This document shows, piece by piece, positions 1 to 10,156 of a stretch of DNA of 64,000 bases; within the stretch, counting starts at the first letter, position 1, and each line of letters begins with the position of its first letter. The notes below the pieces were generated by a model, which had not been told where the DNA came from, made no database searches, and saw only the letters and a program-made list of their open reading frames with translations. The DNA is from Proteus sp. FME41 (lineage in GTDB: Bacteria > Pseudomonadota > Gammaproteobacteria > Enterobacterales > Enterobacteriaceae). Location: positions 124,001-188,000 of the forward strand of contig NZ_JABUYL010000002.1 of NCBI RefSeq assembly GCF_014897315.1, written 5' to 3'. Made by a program: the position numbers and the translations under genes.

Positions 1-3000
1 ACCTGCTTCGTATTGATGACCTTCAATATTGTTTAATTGAACGTTACTACCGCCTAAATCAACCTGACCTTGCTCACTTTTAATTTCAGCGCCTGTAAGC
101 TTAGTTGTACCACTTACGTTTAATGAAATATCATTTTTGCTTGTTAAGGTTGTAGTTTGAGTAACTGCATCATTATCAATATGAGAAACTTTAATATCCG
201 CATTGGCTGTATGACCTTCAGCGCCAGTTACGATATTTTTGATACCGTTACCCACAGTGCCAACACCTTTATCAATTTTGGCTTTTGTCTCGCCACTGAT
301 ACCGGTTTTATCTGCGATAGTGGAAGAAAGTGAATGGTATTTATCAGAGATAACATCTGTTGCAGATTTAATACCTGAATCAATGGTCTCTTTGATCGTA
401 TCTTCTAATAATGATCCACCTGCCTTGGCTGTTTTATCAACTTGACTAGATTTAGGATCATTGTTGTGGTTATAGCCAACATTGACATCAACACTAACAT
501 GACGATCACTGTCTTTCTGGCTAGTTACTGTAAAGTCGCCGTCCACATTACCCGTTACATTATTCGCAGAAATATTTGCACCAGAAAGAGCGAAATTTTT
601 GTCGCTATTTACAGTTAATGTGCCTGTTTCTACTGAAGCATTTTGGTGTGTGGATTTTTGTTGATCTTCGACGTTGACTAAAACTTTACCACCAATATCA
701 TGGATAGAGGTTGCTGGGTTTTCTTCAGTCACTTCTTTTGGCGTCGTATTGGTTTGCTTGCCATTTAAAGAGATATCAGTACCCCAATTATTTTTGTAAT
801 CCGTGGATTGTGCAGATGTCAGCGTAGTATCACCAGATTGAGAGGTTAATTGCGTATCTTTGCTATTAACTTTAGTACCTTGAAGATTAACCGAGCTACC
901 GTTAACAGTTAAATTACCTTGGTTAGCAATGGTTCCACCTTCACGAGAAACACTCTTCTCATCTTGCTTGCCAATAGCAAATTCAGCGCCACCTAACCCA
1001 TTGACAGAAGATGATTTATCTCCTGCTTTTTGACCAAAGCCTGCTTGTAATCCACCCGATAGGTTTTTACCTGTTTCAGTACGTTGAGATTCAGTAGATT
1101 GGAAATCAACCTTATTCGTTGCCGTTAAAGCGACATCGTTTTCACTGGTAACATGTGTACCTTGTAACGTTAGATTGTGGCCTGAATTTAGCTCGATACC
1201 TTGAGAACCATTTACAGATCCTGCTTGTGCTGTTGTTTGATCTTTTTGATGATTTGCTCCACCTGCTTTAAAGCCACCACCATAATCTTTACTGTCTGGT
1301 GTTGTACCTACTTTTAGGTTTGCGCTACCATTCACGTTATGTTGGCTTTCAGTATGAGTATCTGTTGCTTGTACAAGCGTTAAATCGCCCCCAGTATTAA
1401 TGACCGTTTTACCATTTTGAGCATCAAACTTAGCACCTTCATAATGTGCATCTTCATGTACATTAATATTGATATTGCCTGCTGAGTTAAATTGGCTACT
1501 TTCAGCTTTTGTTGTCGTTAAACTAGTGTCAGTGGTTTTACCTTCACCTTTAATTGCTACAGTAATGTCTGAGCCTGTTTTGGTACTGACACCAACTTGT
1601 CCCCCTCCCGTTGTTTCATGGAAGGACTCTTGGTGTTTATTTTGCGCAGCTTCACTAGTATGAGTGTTAGCAGTTAGCGCAACATCACCTTGGGTTGATT
1701 GATAATGAGTTCCTTGGTCATGTAAGGTGTTATTGCTGTCAGTATTAATTTTACCGGCAGTAATTGAGGTTGAAACCGCTTGGGTATCGTTTTGTAATTT
1801 CTGGCTACCGCCACCTTTCACCCCAACTTCAACGCCTACGTTAGGCGCTTCTAAGCTACTTAAGTTAGCAAGATTACTAATGGCATCTTTAAAGGTTACT
1901 TTTTTATCAATACCTTTGTTGCTGTCTGGATTAGCAGCATCAACACCCTCTTCAACGGCTTTCTTAATGGGGTTAGTAACACCACTATAATCAAGATTAA
2001 CACCCACATCGACACCGATATTTAAAGTATCGGTTTTAGATGTTGCACTGTCATTTGCAGCAAGATGATTGATATTTTCACCTGACTCTTTATATGCACC
2101 ATCAACGTTGTGTGATGCACCTTGATGCGTTACATCATTGTTTGCAGAGATAGTTAAATCACCCGCAACGTGAGTTTCGCTACCTTTATTTTTGGTGATA
2201 TCAGTTGTTGTATGCTGTTTGTCATATTGGAAATCAGCTTTACTACCGATCTTATCAACACCACCGGTATAGCTAAAGCCACCTGAAATGGTTCTATCGG
2301 TACTGTCAGTCTCTTTTTTGTTTTCTGTTGAAACAAAGGCAACATTATCACCAGAAACAGTGGCATTACCTGCTGTTGTTTTTAAATCAGAACCTGCAAA
2401 AGTGACATCTTTATCTGCTTGAACTTTAACACTGCCACCACTGAGAGTAGATCCGACTTGCTCAGTCTCAGTGCTATTGTTTTTATTGGATGTATGAGTG
2501 ATATGAAAACCAGCACTATATTGTTTGTCTTCAACTTCTTTAGCATGACCAGTGATTTCTAAAGATGTTTTTTCATCATTGATTTTCGTGGTTTGCTGTG
2601 CCGATTTAACGTTGATATCACCTAAAGATTCAATACCTAATTCATCAGCGCTTTTAATTAAGCTACCGATGACATTGACATCTTTGCCACTGACAACCAT
2701 TAACTGCGCATCAGAAACTAATTCACTACCTATTGAATGCTGTTGATTAGTTTCATTCTTGTGGGAGTTTTTAGTAATGTTAAATGCAGTACCTGTACGT
2801 TCATCTGTTTTAGTGATGGTTTCGCTGATCGCATTATCAATAACAACATCGCCTTGAGTCGTTTTAACAAAGGCACCTTGATTGCCTTTGACTTGACTAC
2901 CTGTGATTTTGACACTGTTATCTGCTGCAAGTAACAGTTGTCCATCAGCAGTCAATTGTGTTGAATGACTGACTTCTTGTTTATTGTTATTGTTCTTATT

Positions 3001-4605
3001 ATTACCACCGCCGATACCACCCCAAACGACATGATTGTCGGTTACTGTTTTATCATTGTTGGTATTTTGAACATTAAGATTGATATTCTCTTTAGCGTTA
3101 ACAACAACATTCTCATTAGAATGTAATTTTGCACCTTGAGCAGTAACTGAGCCTTCAGCATTTAAACCCAGCGTTTTACCCGCAGTTAACTCACTGCCTT
3201 TTAAGGTTTCTGTTTGATGGCTATTGCTCCAACTTCCTGTCTCTAAGCGAGAAGTATGGTTACGTTTGTATCCATTTTCACTGCGGTTTTCTTTCTCAAC
3301 TAATCCGTTGATATTGATATCTTGATTAGCATTAATTGCCAGTGTGTTACCCGCATTAATTTTGGCACCTTCGAGAGTGACATCACCTTGAGTTGCTGCC
3401 AGTGTGACGTTGTTCTTTGCATCAATATGGCTACCAACTTGCTGTACTAGCTCTTTTTCTTTCGTGACATCATATTGCCAAGAATAGAACCAGCGATTAT
3501 CAGTATCAGTCTCTTTTTGCTGTAGTTGTTTGCCATCAACGGTTAAATGAGCGCCTTGCAATAAAATATCATCGCCCATTAAATCAGAGGCTTTGATTTG
3601 GTTTTTATTATCAGCAACTAACGTAATATTTTTACCTTTTAACTCTGTTTTTGTTAGTGTTTGACTAGAGCCACTATTATTAACGGCAATTCCGCCACGA
3701 TAATTTTGGTAATTTTCACTGCCATCCTTGTCGAAACTATCGTAACGGACTTGGCTATCCGTTTGAATATTATCAGCTTTAACGCTTAACTCATTATCAG
3801 CAACGAATTTACCTGTTAACTTAACGCCACTACCTTCCGCAGTATTAATAATACGAATACGTCCAGATTGCATACTACCAAAGAAGTAGCTGTCTAATGC
3901 AGAAGTCGGTTTTTGTGATGAAAGAATATCAAAACGCTGAGAGAACGTATTTTGACCTGTTAATGCTGAAATTTCAGCCGCAGTTATCTTTCCTCTGCTA
4001 TCAATACGTGGTGCGATTAAATCTAAAAGACCCGGTGTCTGTAATCCGTTTTTCCCTATAGAAAGTAAATGAGTATTATTAAGCGTGCTATATCCTTTTA
4101 ACTCTCCATTCTCAAACAGTGGATTACCTACCACTAACGAAGAGCGACTTGTATTGATAAAACCACAACCATCACAAGTGATGCCATTAGGGTTAGAAAG
4201 GACATATTCCGCCGCGATACCAAAGACTTCTTGCTGACCTAACAAGAATGAAGGGTTACGACTAACAACCTCATTTAAAATTAAAGAAGCAGCTTGCCCA
4301 TTTAAATTACTATTGGCATTTAATTGACCAGCAAGTTGAGATTGTCCTGCTTCTAAGGCGTTGTTAAAAACAGCACCCGGTTTATTGACATTAAAATCTT
4401 GATATTGGTTATGAGAAATACCTTCACTATTTGGCGTGACAATGTTGATTACCTGAGTGCCACCGTTGACAGATGAAACATTAGGCCCTTGGTTACCAGC
4501 ATCAGGAACAATACCGCCAGCATATGCATTTAATGATACGAAAATAATCGCTAAAGATGCCGCAAGCCTACCCGAAGGAGAGAGCTTAAATTTTTTTGAT
4601 TTCAT
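1..4605 (-). CDS. TpsA-type hemagglutinin/adhesin exoprotein (two-partner secretion), partial
   Basis: The frame stays open from an ATG at 4605 to the left edge, giving the first 1535 residues of a larger protein. A signal peptide ends near residue 29 (Leu/Ala-rich core, then AYA-G). A TPS secretion domain follows (about 30-300), with NPNG at 138-141 and a CxxC pair at Cys144/Cys147, as in the ShlA/HpmA and CdiA branch. The rest is Ser/Thr/Asn/Gly-rich, built of repeated short beta-strand units typical of hemagglutinin repeats that form a beta-helix. An AGGAG-like site lies 8 bases before the ATG. It is the second gene of a pair, 33 bases after its transporter. The C-terminus, which would decide between adhesin, hemolysin and contact-dependent toxin, is outside the window. 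Family call is firm; function is inferred. Confidence 0.9.
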   Translation of the reverse strand, partial: MKSKKFKLSPSGRLAASLAIIFVSLNAYAGGIVPDAGNQGPNVSSVNGGTQVINIVTPNSEGISHNQYQDFNVNKPGAVFNNALEAGQSQLAGQLNANSNLNGQAASLILNEVVSRNPSFLLGQQEVFGIAAEYVLSNPNGITCDGCGFINTSRSSLVVGNPLFENGELKGYSTLNNTHLLSIGKNGLQTPGLLDLIAPRIDSRGKITAAEISALTGQNTFSQRFDILSSQKPTSALDSYFFGSMQSGRIRIINTAEGSGVKLTGKFVADNELSVKADNIQTDSQVRYDSFDKDGSENYQNYRGGIAVNNSGSSQTLTKTELKGKNITLVADNKNQIKASDLMGDDILLQGAHLTVDGKQLQQKETDTDNRWFYSWQYDVTKEKELVQQVGSHIDAKNNVTLAATQGDVTLEGAKINAGNTLAINANQDININGLVEKENRSENGYKRNHTSRLETGSWSNSHQTETLKGSELTAGKTLGLNAEGSVTAQGAKLHSNENVVVNAKENINLNVQNTNNDKTVTDNHVVWGGIGGGNNKNNNNKQEVSHSTQLTADGQLLLAADNSVKITGSQVKGNQGAFVKTTQGDVVIDNAISETITKTDERTGTAFNITKNSHKNETNQQHSIGSELVSDAQLMVVSGKDVNVIGSLIKSADELGIESLGDINVKSAQQTTKINDEKTSLEITGHAKEVEDKQYSAGFHITHTSNKNNSTETEQVGSTLSGGSVKVQADKDVTFAGSDLKTTAGNATVSGDNVAFVSTENKKETDSTDRTISGGFSYTGGVDKIGSKADFQYDKQHTTTDITKNKGSETHVAGDLTISANNDVTHQGASHNVDGAYKESGENINHLAANDSATSKTDTLNIGVDVGVNLDYSGVTNPIKKAVEEGVDAANPDSNKGIDKKVTFKDAISNLANLSSLEAPNVGVEVGVKGGGSQKLQNDTQAVSTSITAGKINTDSNNTLHDQGTHYQSTQGDVALTANTHTSEAAQNKHQESFHETTGGGQVGVSTKTGSDITVAIKGEGKTTDTSLTTTKAESSQFNSAGNININVHEDAHYEGAKFDAQNGKTVINTGGDLTLVQATDTHTESQHNVNGSANLKVGTTPDSKDYGGGFKAGGANHQKDQTTAQAGSVNGSQGIELNSGHNLTLQGTHVTSENDVALTATNKVDFQSTESQRTETGKNLSGGLQAGFGQKAGDKSSSVNGLGGAEFAIGKQDEKSVSREGGTIANQGNLTVNGSSVNLQGTKVNSKDTQLTSQSGDTTLTSAQSTDYKNNWGTDISLNGKQTNTTPKEVTEENPATSIHDIGGKVLVNVEDQQKSTHQNASVETGTLTVNSDKNFALSGANISANNVTGNVDGDFTVTSQKDSDRHVSVDVNVGYNHNNDPKSSQVDKTAKAGGSLLEDTIKETIDSGIKSATDVISDKYHSLSSTIADKTGISGETKAKIDKGVGTVGNGIKNIVTGAEGHTANADIKVSHIDNDAVTQTTTLTSKNDISLNVSGTTKLTGAEIKSEQGQVDLGGSNVQLNNIEGHQYEAG

Positions 4606-4638
4606 AGAGTTTTCTCCGTTTATTGCTATGAGTGTGAA

Positions 4639-6327
4639 TCAAAATAAATATGAAAATCTAACTAATACTTGAGTAGGGTCTTTGGTTTTATTGGAATTTG
4701 TTTGGTTATAAAGTAAATGCCCCTTGGCAACTTCGATATCGAATTGTGCTTTTTGTTGATATTGAAGATTTAAACCCGAACTTAGCCCATAGCCACTACG
4801 CCATCCTTCATAGTTGCCATGTTGTTGAACACGGCCTGCATCTAGGCCTATCCGTGGGGTGATTGAAAAGGTGTTTACTCGATAAGGATAAGAAAGTGTG
4901 TTACGTAAATAACCCCCGTTATCCCCAGAAAGTGTGCTTTGATCGAAGCCGCGGATTGCATTTTTATCCGTTAAGCTAAGCCACTCAACGCCGGGTAAGG
5001 TGTTAGGGCTATATTGACCAAAGAAGGCACTATTGAATAAAAATGTAGAATCCGATAATGATAAACGGTGTTGCCAATTGGCAAAAAGCTTAACTTTTGT
5101 AAAGCGATAGTCATTACCACTGGCATTAGCAACACGAGGTGATTCATCAGCACCAAACCATCCGACTGCTTTTTCTGCGCTTAAGTTAATGCTGACTACA
5201 CCATTTGGAATGATGTGCAAGTGATTAATCCCAAGCTCTACGGTTGTTAGTGCTGGGCTACTTAAATCAAGACGAATTTGGCTAAAATAGTTGCGTATTC
5301 GTTTATGCGTTATCTGCATATTTAAGGTATCAATTTGTTTTTGACTACGATAAAAGGCGTAATCCCCTCTTAAACCAAATTGCGTAGTATCACCTTGTAA
5401 GCGCACAGTGCGGGTTTGTAATGATTGATGAAATTCATACTCGGAATAACTACCAAAGGTACTAAGTGTAAATGCCCCATAGGGTAAGGAATAAAGTAGG
5501 GTATAAGCGCGATTGAAACGTGTGTTCGGATTGTCTGTGGTAATGCTAGCATTTAGGCTAATAAAATCAGATAACCCTAATGGGCTGTCTAAGCTTGCAT
5601 TCGTTCGAACTAACCAGCGTCCTGAGTTTTTTTGCCCATAATTATCACTTGAAATATTCAAGTGCCAAGGCGCTTGACGTTGATTGGTGAGCTGAATAAT
5701 GGAGCCACCTAATTGTGTACCCGGCAATATATCCAATTTGACCTTATTGGATTGTAAACGGTTCGCTTGATCAAGCCCCTGATCCAGTTTTGACAGCTTT
5801 AGAGGTTCGCCTTCAACATGAGGAAAAAGTAAAGCTGTGTTAACACCTCGGTCACCACCCTGTATTTTTTCAATAAAGCCTTCAATAACATACAGCCCAA
5901 GCTGTTGTTCTTGATTTGGGCGTAAAAATTGGACTCTGGCTGTGATATAACCATGTTGAAGGTAGTGTTGAGTTAACTCTTTGACTAGTCGGTTAACGTC
6001 GGCACTTTTTATACATTGCTCTGGTAATGGTGTTAAGGAATCAAGATCTTTTTCATTAAGTAAAGTAATTCCTTGAACATAAACACCATTAATAGGTAAA
6101 CAATGTTCTGATTCAGAAATCAATGTTGGTGTGGGTGAAACATTTAATACATTTTCTTGAAGTTGTTGGTAGCGATTTTGTTCTATAAGTTGATTAATTT
6201 CACGTTGGCTATCTTGTAATGCGCGTCGTGATTCTCCCATCGTGCCAAAATGATCAGCATCATTTGCTGTTAATCCAGTGGTTGAAAATCCACTTAATAG
6301 TGTTAATAAAATAACTTTTTTTCTCAT
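4639..6327 (-). CDS. TpsB outer-membrane transporter (ShlB/HpmB/HecB family)
   Basis: Exports the adjacent TpsA protein through the outer membrane as a 16-strand Omp85-superfamily barrel. The 562-residue product has a signal peptide (about 1-21), a Gln/Arg-rich helix region near 30-60, POTRA domains (about 75-230) and a C-terminal barrel. The IRGF tetrad at 458-461 is the diagnostic loop-6 motif of the family, and the chain ends in Phe, the usual barrel-assembly signal. The order transporter-then-exoprotein on the same strand matches hpmBA and shlBA. Length is normal for the family. Regulation is not visible; a long AT-rich region lies upstream. Confidence 0.93.
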   Translation of the reverse strand: MRKKVILLTLLSGFSTTGLTANDADHFGTMGESRRALQDSQREINQLIEQNRYQQLQENVLNVSPTPTLISESEHCLPINGVYVQGITLLNEKDLDSLTPLPEQCIKSADVNRLVKELTQHYLQHGYITARVQFLRPNQEQQLGLYVIEGFIEKIQGGDRGVNTALLFPHVEGEPLKLSKLDQGLDQANRLQSNKVKLDILPGTQLGGSIIQLTNQRQAPWHLNISSDNYGQKNSGRWLVRTNASLDSPLGLSDFISLNASITTDNPNTRFNRAYTLLYSLPYGAFTLSTFGSYSEYEFHQSLQTRTVRLQGDTTQFGLRGDYAFYRSQKQIDTLNMQITHKRIRNYFSQIRLDLSSPALTTVELGINHLHIIPNGVVSINLSAEKAVGWFGADESPRVANASGNDYRFTKVKLFANWQHRLSLSDSTFLFNSAFFGQYSPNTLPGVEWLSLTDKNAIRGFDQSTLSGDNGGYLRNTLSYPYRVNTFSITPRIGLDAGRVQQHGNYEGWRSGYGLSSGLNLQYQQKAQFDIEVAKGHLLYNQTNSNKTKDPTQVLVRFSYLF

Positions 6328-7008
6328 TTTACCTCAATATAAAGGTAGTCATTTAAATATAAATAATATGGCTTAAATAAAGTAAGATAATAATTAATGT
6401 TTTTATATTATCGTTAATTTAAAAATAATAAATACTAGGTACTCTCAATATGAAAATAAATTAAAAACTAATGTAATAAAGATAAATTTTTATTTGTTTC
6501 GATATTAAATACTGACATAACTAAAATGATTAACATTGATCTTAGTATTAATTAAACAGATGATTCATTTTTTAATTTTCTATTGTATTGATTTTCATCG
6601 TTATAATGCTAATTGTTATTTTTTATTGCTGTTTAAATTACCATCAGAATGATGATAAAAATAAAGATTTATCTTTTTTTATAAAGAGAAGGTAAATAAT
6701 GAGAGAGAACTCGAAAAACGTTATGTAATAAAATGAAATTAGCTTTTCAATTGTTATTCTTTATTTGTTTATGTAATGTGGTGAAATATTTATTTCATGA
6801 ATTTTTATTTTATTATAGTGAATAAAAGTGTATTTATAAAAGTGAAAAATTTACTCTTTTTGTGTTAAATAATTATTCATTATAAAAAGAAAGGTTATTG
6901 AATTTTAATTTTTATTTTGTTAAAGGGTAATGTGAATACATGTATTACCACTTAGTATTATCAATTAAAATTTAAATTATAAAAAATAATTCATTAATAA
7001 TATAAAAA
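6328..7008. other. AT-rich gene-free spacer between tpsB and the tna operon
   Basis: About 680 bases of very AT-rich DNA with no credible coding frame and no clear hairpin terminator. It must hold the promoter of the divergent tpsB-tpsA pair and the upstream part of the tna control region, but I could not single out a convincing promoter for tpsB. The composition is what H-NS-type silencers favour; that is inference. Confidence 0.6.
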
Positions 7009-7024
7009 AGTGATAGTGATCACG
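7009..7024. promoter_or_regulatory. CRP-cAMP binding site of the tna operon
   Basis: Reads GTGA-N6-TCAC, a perfect inverted core of the CRP consensus, flanked by A and G. It lies about 60 bases before the predicted transcription start of tnaC, the position of the CRP site in the E. coli tna promoter. It implies catabolite repression of tryptophanase. Confidence 0.75.
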
Positions 7025-7067
7025 TTAATTTATAATAAACAATAAATAATGTGATTATTGTCCAAAA

Positions 7068-7073
7068 TATACT
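7068..7073 (+). promoter_or_regulatory. Predicted -10 element of the tna promoter
   Basis: TATACT matches the sigma-70 -10 consensus in 5 of 6 bases and sits at the right distance from the CRP site for a class I activated promoter. No good -35 hexamer is seen 17 bases upstream, as expected for a CRP-dependent promoter. The start point would be near 7080, leaving a 75-base leader before tnaC. Confidence 0.5.
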
Positions 7074-7155
7074 ATTGTTATATTACCAACAGAAGCTAAC
7101 TGTTATATAAATTAGTCTGTAAATTGTACTATTTCCTGACAATAAGGGTTAAAGT

Positions 7156-7260
7156 ATGTTCTCATCATTTAATGTTTTGATAATATTAAGAGGTTTCTTC
7201 AGATTGAAGAAATGGTTTAATATTGATTCTGAACTCGCCTTCTTCTTTCCTAAAAAATAA
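7156..7260 (+). CDS. tnaC: TnaC tryptophanase leader peptide
   Basis: A 34-codon frame. Trp20 lies inside the KWFNID motif shared with E. coli TnaC, and Pro32 lies exactly 12 residues after the Trp, the same spacing as Trp12 to Pro24 in E. coli. Two lysines follow the proline before the stop. In the known mechanism the nascent peptide plus free tryptophan stalls the ribosome at the end of tnaC and blocks Rho from terminating in the spacer, so tnaA and tnaB are transcribed. An AAGG-like ribosome site precedes the ATG. The peptide agrees with the leader described for Proteus vulgaris. Confidence 0.95.
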   Translation: MFSSFNVLIILRGFFRLKKWFNIDSELAFFFPKK

Positions 7261-7299
7261 TCCTTTTTTATATCCATCCAAATTAAATTCAATACTCTT

Positions 7300-7323
7300 T
7301 TTCCATTTCAATTTAAATGGAAA
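7300..7323. other. Inverted repeat in the tnaC-tnaA spacer
   Basis: Nine-base arms (TTTCCATTT and AAATGGAAA) around a 6-base loop, extendable by G-U pairs. It lies in the region where Rho-dependent termination is controlled. No T-run follows, so it is not an intrinsic terminator. It could shape the leader RNA or the tnaA ribosome-binding region; this is inference. Confidence 0.45.
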
Positions 7324-7377
7324 GGTTATTTTATTTATTCATAAATTTATTATTTAATTTATATTAAAGGTATTATC

Positions 7378-8781
7378 ATGGCTAAAAGAATCGTAGAACC
7401 ATTCCGTATTAAAATGGTAGAAAAAATTCGTGTTCCATCAAGAGAAGAGCGTGAAGCTGCATTAAAAGAAGCAGGATATAACCCATTTTTATTACCAAGT
7501 CATGCTGTTTATATTGATTTATTAACAGATTCTGGTACTAACGCAATGAGTGACCAGCAATGGGCTGCAATGATAACGGGTGATGAAGCTTATGCAGGTT
7601 CAAGAAACTACTATGATTTAAAAGATAAAGCCAAAGAACTTTTTGACTACGATTATATTATTCCAGCGCACCAAGGTCGTGGTGCTGAAAATATTCTTTT
7701 TCCTGTATTATTAAAATATAAACAACAAGAAGGAAAAGCGAAAAACCCTGTTTTTATTTCTAACTTCCACTTTGATACCACTGCAGCTCACGTAGAATTA
7801 AATGGCTGTAAAGCGATTAATATTGTTACTGAAAAAGCCTTTGATACAGAAACCTACGATGATTGGAAAGGCGACTTTGATATTAAAAAATTAAAAGACA
7901 ATATCGCAAAACATGGTGCTGATAACGTTGTTGCTATTGTTTCTACCGTGACCTGTAATAGTGCGGGTGGTCAGCCTGTTTCAATGGGTAATTTAAAAGA
8001 AGTTTATGAAATAGCAAAACAACACGGTATTTTTGTTGTTATGGACTCTGCGCGTTTTTGTGAAAATGCGTATTTTATAAAAGAACGTGATCCAAAATAT
8101 AAAAACTCTACTATCAAAGAAGTTATTTTTGATATGTATAAATATGCTGATGCGTTAACCATGTCAGCGAAAAAAGATCCATTATTGAATATTGGTGGTT
8201 TAGTTGCGATTCGTAACAACGAGGAAATCTTCACACTTGCAAGACAACGTTGTGTTCCAATGGAGGGCTTTGTAACTTACGGTGGTTTAGCCGGTCGTGA
8301 TATGGCAGCTATGGTGCAAGGTTTAGAAGAAGGTGCACAGGAAGATTTCTTACATTATCGGATTGGTCAGGTTAAATATTTGGGGGATCGTTTACGTGAA
8401 GCGGGCATTCCAATTCAGTATCCTACTGGTGGACATGCTGTTTTTGTCGATTGTAAAAAACTGGTGCCACATATTCCGGGTGATCAATTCCCAGCACAGG
8501 CAATTATTAATGCACTTTATTTAGAGTCTGGAGTGCGTGCGGTTGAAATTGGTTCGTTCTTATTAGGCCGTGATCCTGCAACGGGTGAGCAAAAACATGC
8601 TGATATGGAATTTATGCGTTTAACCATTGCTCGTCGTGTCTATACTAATGACCATATGGATTATATTGCTGATGCCCTTATTGGCTTAAAAGATAAATTT
8701 GCAACGCTTAAAGGTCTTGAGTTCGAATATGAGCCTCCTGTATTAAGACACTTTACAGCTAGATTAAAACCTATCAAATAA
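7378..8781 (+). CDS. tnaA: Tryptophanase
   Basis: PLP-dependent lyase that splits L-tryptophan into indole, pyruvate and ammonia in the cytoplasm. The 467-residue length is that known for Proteus tryptophanase (471 in E. coli). The PLP-binding lysine is Lys266 in the SAKKDP motif, and the N-terminal region contains the YAGSRNYY substrate-site segment. It lies 117 bases after tnaC and 72 bases before tnaB, the standard operon order, and should be controlled by CRP and by TnaC-mediated antitermination. Its presence predicts an indole-positive organism. Tyrosine phenol-lyase is a close paralog, but the tnaC leader and tnaB neighbour settle the call. Confidence 0.97.
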   Translation: MAKRIVEPFRIKMVEKIRVPSREEREAALKEAGYNPFLLPSHAVYIDLLTDSGTNAMSDQQWAAMITGDEAYAGSRNYYDLKDKAKELFDYDYIIPAHQGRGAENILFPVLLKYKQQEGKAKNPVFISNFHFDTTAAHVELNGCKAINIVTEKAFDTETYDDWKGDFDIKKLKDNIAKHGADNVVAIVSTVTCNSAGGQPVSMGNLKEVYEIAKQHGIFVVMDSARFCENAYFIKERDPKYKNSTIKEVIFDMYKYADALTMSAKKDPLLNIGGLVAIRNNEEIFTLARQRCVPMEGFVTYGGLAGRDMAAMVQGLEEGAQEDFLHYRIGQVKYLGDRLREAGIPIQYPTGGHAVFVDCKKLVPHIPGDQFPAQAIINALYLESGVRAVEIGSFLLGRDPATGEQKHADMEFMRLTIARRVYTNDHMDYIADALIGLKDKFATLKGLEFEYEPPVLRHFTARLKPIK

Positions 8782-8802
8782 ATCTTAATCCACAATAATA
8801 AT

Positions 8803-8825
8803 GGCTCTCGTGCAATGCGAGAGCC
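8803..8825. other. Hairpin between tnaA and tnaB
   Basis: GGCTCTCG and CGAGAGCC pair perfectly across a 7-base loop. There is no T-run, so a processing or mRNA-stability role, or partial attenuation of tnaB, is more likely than full termination. Confidence 0.55.
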
Positions 8826-8853
8826 CTATCCTTATTTCAGTAAGGACTAAAAA

Positions 8854-10104
8854 ATGGAAAATAAGTCGGTAAATAAAGAACCCTCAATTATTGTAGGGGG
8901 ATTTGTGTTGGGTGGCGCCATGATTGGCGCGGGTATGTTTAGCCTTCCAACAATAATGTCTGGTGCTTGGTTTATTAACTCACTCTTTATATTATTTATT
9001 GTTTGTTTCTTTATGTTTCATTCGGGAATTTATATTCTTGAGTGTATTTCAAAATATGGTGCTGGAACAAATTACTTTCATATCTCTAAAGAATTATTAC
9101 CTAAATGGGCATGTTATCTCGCTAATGCGTCATTGATATTTGTATTATATATTTTAATTTATGCTTATATCTCTGCAGCTGGCTCTATCATTTTTGAAGC
9201 TTCATTATTGTATGGTATTAATCTAAACCTTAAAGCAATTTTCTTTGTATTTACGATAACACTAGGGGCCACAATATGGTGGGGAGGCGCTAGCGCCAGC
9301 CGCTTAACTTCAATTTTCTTATTTATTAAAATTATTTTGTTTGTTTTGGCTTTTTCAGGTTTATTTTTTCAAGCAAAAGGTGATTTATTATTTAGTGCTA
9401 CTTTTGAAGGTAAAAGCCAGTTATATCTTTATCCTTTTATTTTTATCATTATTCCTTATGCGATTACCTCATTTGGTTATCATGGAAATGTTTGTAGCCT
9501 TTATAAGCTTTATCATGAAAATGAAAGAAAAGTGGTAAAGAGTTGTATTATTGGCTGTGTATTAGCATTGGTTATTTATTTGCTTTGGATGATTGGCACC
9601 ATGGGGAATTTACCCCGAGAGCAATTTATTACGATTATTCAAAAAGGCGGTAACTTAGATGCCTTTATCGACTCTCTCTATACGGTGTTGAATAGTAAAT
9701 ATATTGAAGGTTTTTTATTATGGTTTTCTATTAGTGCCGTATTCTGTTCATTCTTAGGGGTAGCGATTGGTCTTTTCGACTATATTTTAGCATCATTAAA
9801 ATTTGAAGATAACAAAACAGGGCGCTTAAAATCAGGCGTTTTATGTTTTACCCCCCCTTTATTGTTATGTTTACTTTTCCCTAATGGTTTTTTAATTGCA
9901 ATTGCTTACGCAGGAACAGCCGCTTGTGTATGGGCAATTATCTGTCCTGCGGTGATGGCGCTGAAAGCCCGAGAAAAATTCCCTAATTCAGGTTTTAAAG
10001 TCTGGGGTGGAAAAGGCTTAATTTACGCGGTTATTGCGTTTGGTGTATTTGGAATTATTTGCCAAACGTTAGCTCAATTCGGTTTACTGCCTATTTATCG
10101 TTAA
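8854..10104 (+). CDS. tnaB: Tryptophan permease TnaB (HAAAP family)
   Basis: Inner-membrane proton-coupled carrier that imports tryptophan for TnaA. The 416-residue protein (415 in E. coli) begins with the GGFVLGGAMIGAGMFSLP signature of aromatic amino acid permeases of the Mtr/TnaB/TyrP family, followed by about ten further hydrophobic segments. Last gene of the tna operon; no strong terminator is seen before the next promoter. The operon partner makes TnaB more likely than Mtr. Confidence 0.93.
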   Translation: MENKSVNKEPSIIVGGFVLGGAMIGAGMFSLPTIMSGAWFINSLFILFIVCFFMFHSGIYILECISKYGAGTNYFHISKELLPKWACYLANASLIFVLYILIYAYISAAGSIIFEASLLYGINLNLKAIFFVFTITLGATIWWGGASASRLTSIFLFIKIILFVLAFSGLFFQAKGDLLFSATFEGKSQLYLYPFIFIIIPYAITSFGYHGNVCSLYKLYHENERKVVKSCIIGCVLALVIYLLWMIGTMGNLPREQFITIIQKGGNLDAFIDSLYTVLNSKYIEGFLLWFSISAVFCSFLGVAIGLFDYILASLKFEDNKTGRLKSGVLCFTPPLLLCLLFPNGFLIAIAYAGTAACVWAIICPAVMALKAREKFPNSGFKVWGGKGLIYAVIAFGVFGIICQTLAQFGLLPIYR

Positions 10105-10156
10105 TTCACCCCTAAAAACAGAGGAAAGAAAACCAGAGTAGCGCCATTGGATATAC

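Noticed and set aside
239..2934. Several 60-90 codon frames on both strands within the TpsA gene
   Set aside because: All lie inside the single 4.6-kb open frame of the exoprotein and are shadows of its repetitive sequence.
1..4605. Calling the TpsA protein a CdiA contact-dependent toxin or the HpmA hemolysin
   Set aside because: The C-terminus is outside the window; no toxin domain or immunity gene can be seen, so only the two-partner exoprotein class is supported.
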